Positions 33,618 to 46,281 of a stretch of 64,000 nucleotides of DNA are shown piece by piece (positions within the stretch are counted from its first letter, which is position 1; each line of letters begins with the position of its first letter). This stretch comes from Triticum aestivum. Its lineage: Eukaryota; Streptophyta; Magnoliopsida; Poales; Poaceae. The notes below the pieces were generated by a model. It was not told the origin of the DNA. It did no database searches and saw nothing but the letters and a program-made list of their open reading frames with translations. Both the position numbers and the translations under genes were made by a program. Location: assembly GCF_018294505.1 (NCBI RefSeq), contig NC_057811.1, positions 28,790,618-28,854,617 of the forward strand, given 5' to 3'.

Positions 33618-35079
33618 GCATCCCCAAGCTTAATTCCTACTCGTCCTCGAGTAGGTAAATGATAAAAGAAATAATTTATGAAGTGTGAATGCTAGGAAAG
33701 TGCACAAGTTTGATCAATCACAATTTCAATCACTTTTCCTAGCATCATAACCGCGATTCTTTCTTATAAAACTTCTCATGATACAATGGCAACCAATTCA
33801 CATATTAAGGTTCAAACAGTGAATTCTCTTAAAACTCAACAACCTATGTTCTTAGTCACCAAGCAATTGCAATTCAACTTATTCAACGGAGTTTAAGTAA
33901 GAGCTCCACATACTCAACCATCTTATAGTCTTCTATGATTGCTAACACTCACCGCATACACATGGGCAAAACGTTTCAACCGGACACATAGAAAGATAGG
34001 GGCTTATTGTTTTTCCTCCCAACGTATTCACCTCAAGGGTGATGTCAACAATAATAACTCATGCTACCCATATTCAACTGGACATATGTGCCTAGATCTT
34101 TCCTCACCACATGATGCTTGCCAAAGGAGAAAAATAGAAAGGAATAGAGAGAAAAACTTTGACTCTTTGCATAAAAGTAAATACTGGAAAGTAAAAGATA
34201 GGCCCTTCGCAGAGGGAAGCAGAGGTTGCCATGCGCTTATTTGTTTGTATGCTCAACCCATTAGTGAAAAAGAACGTCACGTTATATTGCCCCTTATGAT
34301 AGCAACCTTTATTATGCATTCTGTCGCTTTTATTCTTTGCCATCACATGTTCGTACAATGCTCAATTTTCTCTTACACTAAATGATCTCACACTTTTAGA
34401 AGCAATTTTTATTGCCTTATTGCACTGATGACAACTTACTTGAAGAATCTTATTGAATCCTTAGGTAGGTATGGTGGACTCTTGAAAATAAGATTTGGGT
34501 TTAAGGGTTTTTGGATGCACAAGTAGTATCTCTACTTGGTGCGGAATTTTTGGCTAGCAAAGATGGGGGGCAAGCACCACATGTTGAAGGATCTATGACA
34601 ATATTACTTCTATGTGAATATGAGCAAACATAAATCATTATGTTGTCTTCCTTGTCCAACGTCAACAATTTTGGCATATAATATTTTGATGGGGGCTCAC
34701 AATCACAAAATATTTCCAAGATAGTGTGTTTGCATGTGAAAGTTCTCTTCCTTATACTAATTATTCGTGAATTGATTGTATGACCAAAATTTTGATTGTC
34801 AAGCCTCAGAAGATTTCACTTTCTAAACCCAATGTGAAGCTACCACTAGGAATGATATGATTTCATCTTCATGACATTCAATTTATTAAAAAATTTACTC
34901 ATAGGATATAAGTGAAGCACAAGAGGAATTCCAAAGAAAGAGCTTCGTTGACGGGATGTGAATGTCGCTTACTTAGCTTCCTTGGCAACTATTTGAGGAC
35001 TCTATTTTTTTTAAAACTTTCAGATCTAAGTATTTTATTAAAACAATAAGGAAAACAAAATAAAATGACATTCCAAGGA

Positions 35080-36530
35080 TAGCACATATCATGTGAAGAA
35101 GCAAAAACTTAGGCTCAACCGATACTAACCGATAATTGTTGAAGGAAAAAGGTGGGATGCCTACTGGGGCATCCCCAAGCTTAGATGCTTGAGACTTCTT
35201 GAAATATTATCTTGGGATGACTTGGGCATCCCCCAAGCTTGAGATTTTGTGTCTCCTTAATTTTTCTCATATCACGGTTTTCCTAAATCTCAAAAGCTTC
35301 ATCCACACAAAACTCAACAAGAACTCATGAGATAAGTTAGTATAGACCAATGCAAAAGCCTTATCAATCTCTACTGTAGCAAATCACTAAAATTATTATT
35401 CAACATTGCATACTAAATGCCTCTTCACATTTAATACTCCTATCCTTAAATAGAGTCATTAAACAAGCAAACATATGCAAACAATGCAAACATAACAGCA
35501 ATCTGCCAAAACAGTATAGTCTGTAAAGAATGCAAGAGTATCAATACTTCCCTAACTCCAAAAATTATGAAATTCTACCATACTGTAGAGAATTTATCAG
35601 ATCTTATTACGCAAAAAGTTTCAACATTTTATCACACTCTGACTTTTCTAGGGAATTTTTGCAACAGCGGTAAACTTTCTGTTTTCAAACAGCAACATGT
35701 AGACTTGTAAAATAAGCATAGTAAAGGTTATCCTTGACATTTTTATTGAAATAAAAGATGCAAAACATTATTATAAATAAAATAAAGCAATTCCTAACAA
35801 AAAAACTTTACACTCCAAGCAAAACTCATATCATGTGAAGAATAAAAACATAGCTCCAAGTGAGGTTACCGATAATGTTGGAGACGAAAGAGGGGATGCC
35901 TTCCAGGGCATCCCCAATCTTAGTTGCTTGGATATTCCTTGAGTATTATTTTGGGGTGCCTTGGGCATCCCCATGCTTAGGGTCTTGACACTCCTTATTC
36001 TCCTCATATCGATATCTCACCCAAAACTTGAAAACTTCAATCACACAAAACTTAACAGAACTTCGTGAGATAGGTTGGTATAATAAAGAGCAAACCATTT
36101 CACTTTTGGTACTGTGAAAGACAAGATTCATAATTTTTCTCACACAATTCCTACTGTAGAATATCATTTCCACAATTTATATTGAGCAATATAAGCCATA
36201 GAAACTAGAAAGCAAGCAAACTATGCATTGAAAACAGAATCTGTCAAAAACAGAACAGTCTGTAATAATCTGGATAACTGCCATACTTCTTGTACTCCAA
36301 AAATTATGAAAAAATTAGGACCACGTGAGAAATTTGTATATTAAACTTCTGCAAAAATAATCAACTCAAAATCACTCTTCTGTTAAAAATGAGACTTATT
36401 TTCATGAGCGCAAAAGTTTCTGTTTTTCAGCAGGGTCAAATCAACTATCACCCAACATGATCCCAAAGGCTTTACTTGGCACTTTATTGAAACAAAAGCT
36501 ATAAAAATGATCAATGCAGTAGCATAATCA
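35080..36530 (-). repeat. Tandem duplicated non-coding block (about 735 bp) in element B
   Basis: Copy one (35080-35830) and copy two (35830-36530) share CATATCATGTGAAGAA, ACCGATAAT, GGATGCC...GGGCATCCCC, CCATAC and AAACAGCA-type stretches in the same order. A third relative is in element A at about 43335-44010. Block structure is conserved while bases diverge, and no coding frame is shared. Confidence 0.7.
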
Positions 36531-36639
36531 TGTTAACACACAAAAACCGTAAGTAAAAGTGTTGGGTTGTCTCCCAACAAGCGCTTTTCTTTAATGCCTT
36601 TTAGCTAGGCATGATGAGTTCAATGATGCTCGCATAAAA

Positions 36640-37404
36640 TTAAGATAAGAATTGAAACACAAAGAGAGCATCATGAAGAATATGACTAGCACATTTAAGT
36701 CTAACCCACTTCCTATTTATTGGGATTTTGTTAGCAAACAATTTATGGGAGCAAGAATCAACTAGCATAGGAAGGCAAAACAAGCATAGCTTCAAAACTT
36801 TCAACATAAAGAGAGGAAACTTGATATTATTGAACCTAATAGCATATGTTCCTCTCTCGTAATAATTTTCAGTAGCATCATGAATGAATTCAACAATATA
36901 AACATCACATAAAGCATTCTTTTCATGATCCACAAGCATAGAAATTTTGTTACTCTCCACATAAGAAAATTTCTTCTCATCAATAGTAGTGCGAGCAAAC
37001 TCAACAAAATAACTCTCATGTGATTGGAAATTAAAATCATGATGACAAGTTTCATGTTTATAATTATTCAATATAGCATATATGTCATCACCATAATCAT
37101 CATATATAGGAACTTTGTTGTCATAATCAATTGCAACCTCCTCCAAAATAGTGGATTCATCATTAAATAAAGTCACGACCTCTCCAAATCCACTTTCATC
37201 AATATAATCATCATAAATAGGAGGCATGCAATCATCATAATAAATTTTCTCATTAAAACTTGGGGGACTAAAAATATCATCTTCAGCAAACATAGCATCC
37301 CCAAGCTTATGGCTTTGCATATCATTAGCATCATGGATATTCAAAGAATTCATACTAACAACATTGCAATCATGCTCATCATTCAAATATTTTGTGCCAA
37401 ACAT
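36640..37404 (-). CDS. Unknown acidic ORF of element B
   Basis: An open frame of 254 residues. It is Asp/Glu/Tyr-rich with repeated PPIYDDYIDESGFGE-like and VPIYDDYGDD motifs, a Cys/His-containing middle (ETCHHDFNF) and a hydrophobic Leu/Phe-rich C-terminal half (FPLFMLKVLKLCLFCLPM). I do not recognise a domain. ORFs of this type occur in related Triticeae retrotransposons of unclear function. The GCATCCCCAAGCTTA motif falls within its coding sequence (37295-37309). It is near the 5' LTR where gag would be expected, so it may replace or follow it. Confidence 0.5.
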   Translation of the reverse strand: MFGTKYLNDEHDCNVVSMNSLNIHDANDMQSHKLGDAMFAEDDIFSPPSFNEKIYYDDCMPPIYDDYIDESGFGEVVTLFNDESTILEEVAIDYDNKVPIYDDYGDDIYAILNNYKHETCHHDFNFQSHESYFVEFARTTIDEKKFSYVESNKISMLVDHEKNALCDVYIVEFIHDATENYYERGTYAIRFNNIKFPLFMLKVLKLCLFCLPMLVDSCSHKLFANKIPINRKWVRLKCASHILHDALFVFQFLS

Positions 37405-37607
37405 TTTATTGACTTCTTCTTATAACAATTGAGAACAATTTTCCGATCCATCATTTTCAAGAAAGATATTATAAAGATGATCAATAATATGATGCAACCT
37501 CAATTCCATTTTTTATGTAGTTTTCTTTTATAAACCAAACTAGTGATAAAACAAGAAAGTAAAATATTTAATTGCAAGATCTAAAGATATACCTTCAAGC
37601 ACCCACC

Positions 37608-37625
37608 TCCCCGGCAATGGTGTCA
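37608..37625 (-). other. Primer-binding site of element B, mutated
   Basis: On the minus strand it reads TGACACCATTGCCGGGGA, a diverged form of the tRNA-Asp-complementary site found intact in element A. It lies 10 bases inside the right LTR. Confidence 0.65.
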
Positions 37626-37635
37626 GAAAAGAGCT

Positions 37636-39213
37636 TGATGTCTACTACGCAACTTTATTCTTGTAGACACGTGTTGGGCCTCCAAGCGCAGAGTTTTGTA
37701 GGACAGTAGCAATTTTCCCTCAAGTGTATGACCTAAGGTTTATCAATCTGTGGGTGGCGTAGGATGAAGATGGTGTCTCTCAAACAACCCTGCAATCAAA
37801 TACAAGAAATCTCTTGTGTCCCCAACACACCCAATAAAATGGCAAATTGTATAGGTGCACTAGTTCGGCGAAGATATGGTGATAAAAGTGTAATTTTGAT
37901 GGTAGAAATATATTTTTATAATCTGAATAAATAAAAACAGCAAGGTAGCAAATTTTAAACGGGCACAAAAACGGTATTGCAATGCTTGAAAACAAGGCCT
38001 AGGGTCCGTAATTTCGCTAGTGCAATTTCTCAACAATGCTAACATAGTTGGATCATATGATTATCCCTCAAAGTGCAATAAAGAATCACTCCCGAGTTCC
38101 TAATAGCGGAGAACAAAAGATAGAAATTGTTTGTAGGGTACGAGACCACCTCAAAGCTTCCGTTCGATCTATTCAAGAGTTCATACTAAAGTAACACAAA
38201 GCTATTTTTCCGTTCGATCTATCCTAGAGTTCGTACTAAAATAAGACCAAAGCAAATTCATATTCATAATACTCAATCCACACAAAGAACTACAAAGAGA
38301 CCCCAAAGTTTCTATCGGAGGAAAGATGATAAAAACGTGCATCATCCCCTATGCATAGATTACCCCAACGTCACCTCGGGAATCCGCAAGTTGAGTGCCA
38401 TAACATATATCAAGTGAATCAATACGATACCCCATTGTCACCTCAAGTATTCATACCGCAAGACATACATCATGTGTTCTCATATCTGAATATTCAATTC
38501 GACAAGAAAAAACTTCAAAGGCTAAAGATTCAATTCATCACAACAAGAGTATAGAGGGGAGAAACATCATATGATCCATCTATATTAACAAAGCCCATGA
38601 TATAGATCACGAGAGAGAGATTAAACACATAGCTACTGGTACAAACCCTCAGCCCCGAGGGTGGACTACTCCCTCCTCATCGTGGTGGCCGCCGAGATGA
38701 TGAAGATGGCCATCAGAGATGATTCCCCCCCTCCGGCAGGGTGCCAGAAAGGGTCTAGATTGGTTTTCGGTGGATAAAGAGCCTTGCGGCGGCGAAACTT
38801 CTGATCTAGGTTAACCCCGAAGGGTTTCGGAATATTTGGGAATTTATAGTGCAAAGAGGGGGTGCGGGAGGCCACCGAGGTGGGCACAACCCACCTGGGC
38901 GCCAGGGGGCCCTGGTGTGCCCTGGTGGGTTGTGCCCCCTCGGGGCACCCCTAGGTGCTTCTTCGGCCCACTGTTGGTCTTTCGGTCCATAAAAAATCTC
39001 CGTGAAGTTTCATTGCATTTGAACTCCGTTTGGTATTGATTTCCTGCGATGTAAAAAACAAGCAAAAAACAGCAACTGGCACTGGGCACTGGGTCAATAG
39101 GTTAGTCCCAAAAAATGATATGAAGTTGCTATAAAATGATTGTTAAACATCCAAGAATGATAAAATAACAGCATGAATACTTCCTAAATTATAGATACGT
39201 TGGAGACGTATCA
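37636..39213 (-). repeat. 5' LTR of element B
   Basis: 1578 bases, TGATGTCTA to GACGTATCA. Compared with the left LTR it has an extra ATTCATCACAACAAG near 38530 and an interrupted GC-rich inverted repeat (38880-38940). Confidence 0.88.
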
Positions 39214-39218
39214 CCACT

Positions 39219-39755
39219 CGTTAGCCTCCCCACCTCTCGATCCCATCTGGATCGGGGAGGTGATCGCCCCCATCAACCCCATTACCGTCACCGGATCGCT
39301 CGCTCGCCCATTGCCCACCGGCGTCGCCGGGCCTCCTCCCCGCCCCCCCGTCTCTGGCTCGCCTCCCCCTCGCTCCTCTTCCCCGACCCGATCTGGATCC
39401 GGAAGGGGCAATGAGCCTGACGCGCCCCCTTCACCGACGCCGTGTGCCACTACCGCCGCCCAAAGACCTCGCCGTCGCCGGACCTCGCGTCGCCTCCTCG
39501 TATCCTTCCCCGACTCGCCTCCTCAAGCCACGCCGGACCCCTTCTCGGCAATGTTGTGAGCCGCCCCCCGTTGCCTTCCTCCTCTTTCCACCGCGTTTAC
39601 CGCGCCGCCAACCGTGCCCCTCGCCGCGCGCACGCCCACCACCACGCCAGCCCCCGCTTCGCACCCTCTCCTGCACGCTTGCGCGCGCATTACCCTAGCC
39701 GTGCCCGTGGCACGATCCCCTTGTTCGCCCCGCCTTCGTCCCGCGCTCGCCGCGG
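39219..39755. other. Segment of the long solo LTR, GC-rich
   Basis: Pro/Arg-rich frames are open on both strands because of high GC. The block continues the solo LTR between elements B and A. There is no evidence for a gene. Confidence 0.7.
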
Positions 39756-39760
39756 TCCCC

Positions 39761-41352
39761 TGCTACCTCTTGAGCACTGCGTTGGTTTTCCCTTGAAGAG
39801 GAAAGGGTGATGCAGTAAAGTAGCGTAAGTATTTCCCTCAGTTTTTGAGAACCAAGGTATCAATCCAGTAGGAGACCACGCACGAGTCCCCCGCACCTAC
39901 ACAAACAAACAAGAACCTCGCAACCAATGCGATAAAGGGGTTGTCAATCCCTCAACGGTCACTTACGAGAGTGAGATCTAATAGATATGATAAAAGATAA
40001 TATTTTTGGTATTTTTATGATAAAGATGCAAAGTAAAATAGAAGGCAATAAAAATAGCTAAGTGTTGGAAGATTTATATGATGGAAAATAGACCCGGGGC
40101 CATAGGTTTCACTAGTGGCTTCTCTCGAGAGCATAAGTATTACGGTGGGTGAACAAATTACTGTTGAGCAATTGACAGAATTGAGCATAGTTATGAGAAT
40201 ATCTAGGTATGATCATGTATATAGGCATGACGTCCGAGACAAGTAGACCGACTCCTGCCTGTATCTACTACTATTACTCCACACATCGACCGCTATCCAG
40301 CATGCATCTAGAGTATTAAGTTCAAAAGAACAGAGTAACGCTTTAAGTAAGATGACATGATGTAAAGGGATAAACTCATGCAATATGATATAAACCCCAT
40401 CTTGTTATCCTCGATGGCAACAATACAATACGTGCCTTGCTGCCCCTACTGTCACTGGGAAAGGACACCGCAAGATTGAACCCAAAGCTAAGCACTTCTC
40501 CCATCGCAAGAAAGATCAATCTAGTAGGCCAAACCAAACTGATAATTCGAAGAGACTTGCAAAGATAACCAATCATACATAAAAGAATTCAGACAAGATT
40601 CAAATATTGTTCATAGATAAACTTGATCATAAACCCACAATTCATCGGTCTCAACAAACACACCGCAAAAGAAGATTACATCGAATAGATCTCCACAAGA
40701 GAGGGGGAGAACATTGTATTGAGATCCAAAAGAGAGAAGAAGCCATCTAGCTAATAACTATGGACCCGAAGGTCTGAGGTAAACTACTCACACATCATCG
40801 GAGAGGCTATGGTGTTGATGTAGAAGCCCTCCGTGATCAATGCCCCCTCCGGCAGGACGCCGGAAAAGGCCCTAAGATGGGATCTCACGGGCACAGAAGG
40901 TTGCGGCGGTGGAATTAGGTTGTCGTGGATGCTTCTGTTGGTTTGGGGGTACGTGGGTATATATAGGAGTAAGAAGTACGTCGGTGGAGCAACATGGGCC
41001 CCACGAGGGTGGAGAGCGCGCCTGCGGCGGGGGGGGGGGGGGGGGGGGGGGAGGCGCGCCCCCTACCTCATGCCCTCCTGGTAGCTTTCTTGACGTAGGG
41101 TCCAAGTCCTTTGGATCACGTTCGTTCCGAAAATCACGTTCCCGAAGGTTTCATTCCGTTTGGACTCCGTTTGATATTCTTTTTCTGCGAAACTCTGAAA
41201 TAGGCAAAAAACAACAATTTGGGCCGGGCCTCCGGTTAATAGGTTAGTCCCAAAAATGATATAAAAGTGTATAATAAAGCCCATTAAATCCAAAACAGAA
41301 TATAATATAGCATGAAGCAATCAAAAATTATAGATACGTTGGAGACGTATCA
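39761..41352 (-). repeat. 3' LTR of element A
   Basis: 1592 bases, from TGCTACCTCTTGAGC to GGAGACGTATCA. It contains a G-run of about 22 at 41030-41051 next to GGCGCGCC. Its inner neighbour is GCATCCCCAAGCTTA. Confidence 0.9.
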
Positions 41353-41368
41353 AGCATCCCCAAGCTTA

Positions 41369-44151
41369 ATTCCTGCTCGTCCTCGAGTAGGTAAATGATA
41401 AAAACAGAATTTTTGATGTGGAATGCTACTTGGCATAATTTCAATGTAATTCTCTTAATTGTGGTATGAATATTCAGACCCGAAAGATTCAAGACAAAAG
41501 TTTAATATTGACATAAAAATAATAATACTTCAAGCATACTAACTAAGCAATTATGTCTTCTCAAAATAACATGGCCAAAGAAAGTTATCCCTACAAAATC
41601 ATATAGTCTAGCTATGCTCTATCTTCACCACACAAAGTATTTAAATTATGCACAACCCCGATGACAAGCCAAGCAATTGTTTCATACTTTTGATGTTCTC
41701 AAACTTTTTCAATCTTCACGCAATACATGAGCGTGAGCCATGGACATAGCACTATATGTGGAATAGAATGGTGGTTGTGGAGAAGAAAAAAAAGGAGAAG
41801 ATTGTCTCACATCAACTAGGCGTATCAACGGGCTATGGAGATGCCCATTAATAGATATCAATGTGAGTGAGTAGGAATTGCCATGCAACGGATGCACTAG
41901 AGCTATAAGTATATGAAAGCTCAACAAAAGGAACTAAGTGGGTGTGCATCCAACTCGCTTGCTCATGAAGACCTAGGGCATTTTGAGGAAGCCCATCATT
42001 GGAATATACAAGCCAAGTTCTATAATGAAAATTTCCCACTAGTACATGAAAGTGATATCATAGGAGACTCTCTATCATGAAGATCATGGTGCTACTTTGA
42101 AGAACAAGTGTGGTAAAAGGATAGTAACATTGTCCCTTCTCTCTTTTTCTCTCATTTTTTATTTGGGTCTTTTATCCTTTTTTATGGCCTCTTTTTTTTA
42201 GTCCGAAGTCTCATCCCGACTTGTGGGGGAATCATAGTCTCCATCATCCTTTCCTCACTTGGGACAATGCTCTAAAAAATGATGATCATCACACTTTTAT
42301 TTACTTACAACTCAACAATTACAACTCAATACTTAGAACAAAATATGACTATGTGAATGCCTCCGGCGGTATACCGTGATATGCAATGAATCAAGAGTGA
42401 CATGTATGAAAGAATTATGAACGGTGGCTTTGCCACAAATACAATGTCAACTACATGATCATGGAAAGCAATATGACAATGATGGAGCGTGTCATAATAA
42501 ACTGAACGGTGGTAAGTTGCATGGCAATATATCTCGGAATGGCTATGGAAATGCCATGGTAGGTAGGCATGGTGGCTGTTTTGAGGAAGGTATATGGTGG
42601 GTGTATGATACCGGCGAAAAGTGCGCGGTATTAGAGAGGCTAGCAATGGTGGAAGGAAGAAAGTGCGTATAATCCATGGACTCAACATTAGCCATAAAGA
42701 ACTCATATACTTATTGCAAAAATCTACAAGTTATCGAAGCAAAGTATTACCCGCATCATCCTAGGGGGATAGATTGGTAGGAAAAGACCATCGCTCATCC
42801 CCGACCGCCACTCATAAGGAAGACAATAAATAAATAAATCATGCTCCGACTTCATCACATAACGGTTCACCATACGTGCATGCTAAGGGAATCACAAACT
42901 TTAACACAAGTATTTCTCAAATTCAAAACTACTCAACTAGCATGACTCTAATATCACCATCTCCATATCTCAAAACAATTATCAAGTATCAAACTTCTCA
43001 TAGTATTCAACACACTCATAAGATTTCTTTTACTAATCTTGAGTGCCTATCATAATTAAAGCAAATTACCACGCTGTTTTGTAGGACTATCAAAATAATC
43101 TAAGTGAATCATGAGAGAACAATAGTTTCTATAAAACAAAACCACCACCGTGCTCTAAAAGATATACGTGAAGCACTAGAGCAAAAACTATATAGCTCAA
43201 AAGATATAAGTGAAGCACATAGAGTATTCTAACAATTCCGAATCATGTGTGTCTCTCTCAAAAGGTGTGTACTGCAAGGATTATTGTGGCAAACTAAAAA
43301 ATAAAGACTTCAAATAATACAAGACGCTCCAAGCAAAACACATATCATGTGGTGAATAAAAGTATAGCTCCAAGTAAAGTTACCGATGGAAGTAGACGAA
43401 AGAGGGGATGCCTTCTGGGGCATCCCCAAGCTTTGGCTTTTAGGTGTCCTTAGATTATCTTGGGGTGCCATGGGCATCCCCAAGCTTAGGCTCTTGCCAC
43501 TCCTTGTTTCATAATCCATCAAATCTTTCACCCAAAACTTGAAAACTTCACAACACAAAACTCAGCAGAAAATCTCGTGAGCTCCGTTAGCGAAAGAAAA
43601 CAAAACACCACTTCAAGGTACTGTAATGAACTCATTATTTATTTATATTGGTGTTAAACCTACTGTATTCCAACTTCTCTATGGTTTATAAACTATTTTA
43701 TTAGCCATAGATTCATCAAAATAAGCAAAGAACACACGAAAAACAGAATCTGTCAAAAACAGAACAGTCTGTAGTAATCTGTAACTAACGCAAACTTCTG
43801 GAACTCAAAAAGTTCAGCCAAAATAGGACAACCTATACCATTTGTTTATTGATCAGAAGCACTTGGAATCAATATTTTATCTCGTTCCGGTGATTTTTAA
43901 CAATTGTTTTCGTGAACAGAAAGTTTCTGGAATTTTCAGCAAGATCAAATAACTATCATCCAAGAAGATCCTATAGGTTTAACTTGGCACAAACACTAAT
44001 TAAAACATAAAAACAAATCTAACCATAGGTTAGATCAAAGATTTATTCCTAAACAGAAGAAAAAAGTAAAAAACTAAAAATAAAATTGGGTTGCCTCCCA
44101 ACAAGCGCTATCGTTTAACGCCCCTAGCTAGGCATAAAAGCAAGGATAGAT
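41369..44151 (-). other. Non-coding internal region of element A
   Basis: AT-rich; no pol domain and no long frame. It holds two copies of GGGCATCCCCAAGCTT (near 43420 and 43474) and the block shared with element B (about 43335-44010). Confidence 0.7.
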
Positions 44152-46049
44152 CTAGGTATTGCCATCTATGGTAGGAAATTCTTCAATAAGACACCTATCA
44201 CCCTTAGGAGTTTCTTTCTTTCTATTAATTATCAAACTTCTAGGCACAAAATCGAAAAAAGCATTTGCAGCAAATGGTTCCTTAATGATAGCAAGGAGAT
44301 TGGGATGAACACTTATTGATTTGAGATCCGCAGTTTCCTTATTAGAGGATTCACCCTTATTTTTAGGAACATACATAAGCTTAGCAATTTTAGTAGGAGG
44401 ACTTGGGGTATTCTTTACGGAAGAAAAGGCGGTTCCCAAGTTGGTAATGATACCCTCAAGTTTTTCTTCATAAGATTGCATCAAAGCATCAACGATATGT
44501 TTAGTAAAAGCTTTATTTTGACTATAAGCATGTGGAGAATTTATCACGGATTGCAACAAGGAAATACAATCTATCAAAGAGCAATTATCATAATTAAATT
44601 CCTCGAAATCCAAAATAGTGGGTTCATTAATATCTAGAGTTTTGATCTCTTCAATCCCACTTTTACCAATTTTTGCATCAAGATCTATCAACTCCGAATT
44701 TTTGGAACGCCTTCTAGGTAAAGGTGGATCATATTCAGTCCCATCATTATCAAGATTAATATTGAAAAACAAAGATTTAATAGGGGACACATCAATAACT
44801 TTTAGATCTTCATCTTTATTTTCATAGAAACTAGAAGAACACGCTTTCACAAAGCAATCTTTCTTAGCACGCATCCTAGCGGTTCTTTCTTTGCACTCAT
44901 CAATGGAAATTCTCATGGATTTGAGAGACTCATTGATATCATGCTTAGGAGGAATAGATCTAAGTTTCAAGGAATCAACATCAAGAGAAATTCTATCAAC
45001 GTTTCTAGCCAATTCATCAACTTTAAGCAATTTTTCTTCAAGCAAAGCATTGAAATTCTTTTGCGAATTCATAAATTCTTTAACACTAGTCTCAAATTAA
45101 GAGGGCATCTTATTTAAATTTCCATAAGAATTGTTGTAGGAATTACCATAATTATTAGAGGAATTACTATGGTACGGCCTAGGATTAAAGTTTCCTCTAT
45201 ACGCGTTGATACCAAAATTATTCCTACCAACAAAATTCACATCCATAGATTCATTATTATTCTCAATCAAAGTAGACAAAGGCATATCATTAGGATCAGA
45301 AAGAAACACTTTTATTAGCAAATAATTTCATAAGTTCATCCATCTTTCCACTCAAAACATTAATTTCTTCTATCGCATGCACTTTCTTATTAGTAGATCT
45401 TTCAGTGTGCCATTGAGAATAATTAACCATAATATTATCTAGGAGTTTAGTAGCTTCTCCTAAAGTGATTTCCATAAAAGTGCCTCCCGCGGCCGAATCT
45501 AAAAGATTTCTAGAAGCAAAATTCAATCCGGCATAATTTTTTTGTATAATCATCCACAGATTCAAACCATCGGTAGGGCAATTACGCATCATTAATGATT
45601 TTAGCCGGAGGAAAATACTTAGAATTCATACAAAACTTAGAGATAAAATTCATAATATCGTTTCTAAGAGAGATGATTTTAGCCGGAGGAAAATACTTAC
45701 AGATAAAAGCATCTTTGCACTTATTCCAAGAATCAATACTATTTTTAGGCAAAGACGAAAACCAAGATTTAGCACGATCTCTAAGCGAAAAAGGAAATAG
45801 CTTCAATTTAACAATATCATTGTCCACATCTTTCTTCTTTTGCACATCACACAAATCAACGAAGCTATTTAGATGGGTAGCGGCATCTTCACTAGGAAGG
45901 CCAGCGAATTGATCTTTCATGACAAGATTCAACAAAGCAGCATTGATTCCACAAGACTCAGTATCGGTAAGAGGAGCAATCGGAGTGCTAAGAAAATCAT
46001 TGTTGTTGGTATTGGTAAAGTCACACAATTTAGTATTATCTTGAGCCAT
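44152..46049 (-). pseudogene. Gag of element A, frameshifted
   Basis: Starts MAQDNTKLCDF at 46049. The first block has the retrotransposon gag domain: HLNSFVDLCDVQK, KLKLFPFSLRDRAKSWFSSL and WNKCKDAFICKYFPP. It ends at 45582 after a 78-bp tandem duplication (45597-45674) that repeats KYFPPAKII and shifts into a stop. The next block (45296-45592) continues with TLGEATKLLDNIM in another frame. Asn-rich NNYGNSYNNS sequence follows in a third frame and stops at 45097. The C-terminal block 44152-45072 is open (306 residues, Lys/Asp-rich, with a coiled-coil-like start). No CCHC knuckle is visible. Confidence 0.8.
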
Positions 46050-46252
46050 CGTGACAAGCAAGCAATCCAACAAACGAGCAAACAAGAAGCAAGCGAAAAA
46101 GAGGCGAATGGAAAAGAGAGGGCGAATAAAACAGCAAGGGTAAAGTGGGGGAGAGGAAAACGAGAGGCAAATGGCAAATAATGTAATGCGAGGGAGATGA
46201 GTTTGTGATGGGTACTTGGTATGTCTTGACTTGACTTGACTTGGCGTAGATC

Positions 46253-46270
46253 TCCCCGGCAACGGCGCCA
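46253..46270 (-). other. Primer-binding site of element A (tRNA-Asp)
   Basis: On the minus strand TGGCGCCGTTGCCGGGGA is complementary to the 3' end of plant tRNA-Asp, and lies 11 bases inside the LTR edge at 46282. Confidence 0.85.
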
Positions 46271-46281
46271 GAAATCCTTCT

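Larger units (their letters stand above)
32072..39213 (-). mobile_element. Non-autonomous gypsy element B (two LTRs)
   Basis: LTRs 32072-33617 and 37636-39213 are near-identical in long stretches, both beginning TGATGTCTACTACGC and ending GACGTATCA. Target duplication is CCCCT (32067-32071) against CCACT (39214-39218), one difference. The primer-binding site next to the right LTR and the polypurine tract next to the left LTR show minus-strand orientation. No gag, protease, RT or integrase was recognised; one ORF of unknown function lies at 36640-37404. The rest is AT-rich with duplicated non-coding blocks. Movement would need proteins from an autonomous relative. Confidence 0.88.

Noticed and set aside
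39200..39810. Pro/Arg-rich ORFs (possible host gene)
   Set aside because: The segment is part of the long solo LTR, bounded by the insertion points of elements B and A, and one frame runs across the element A boundary.
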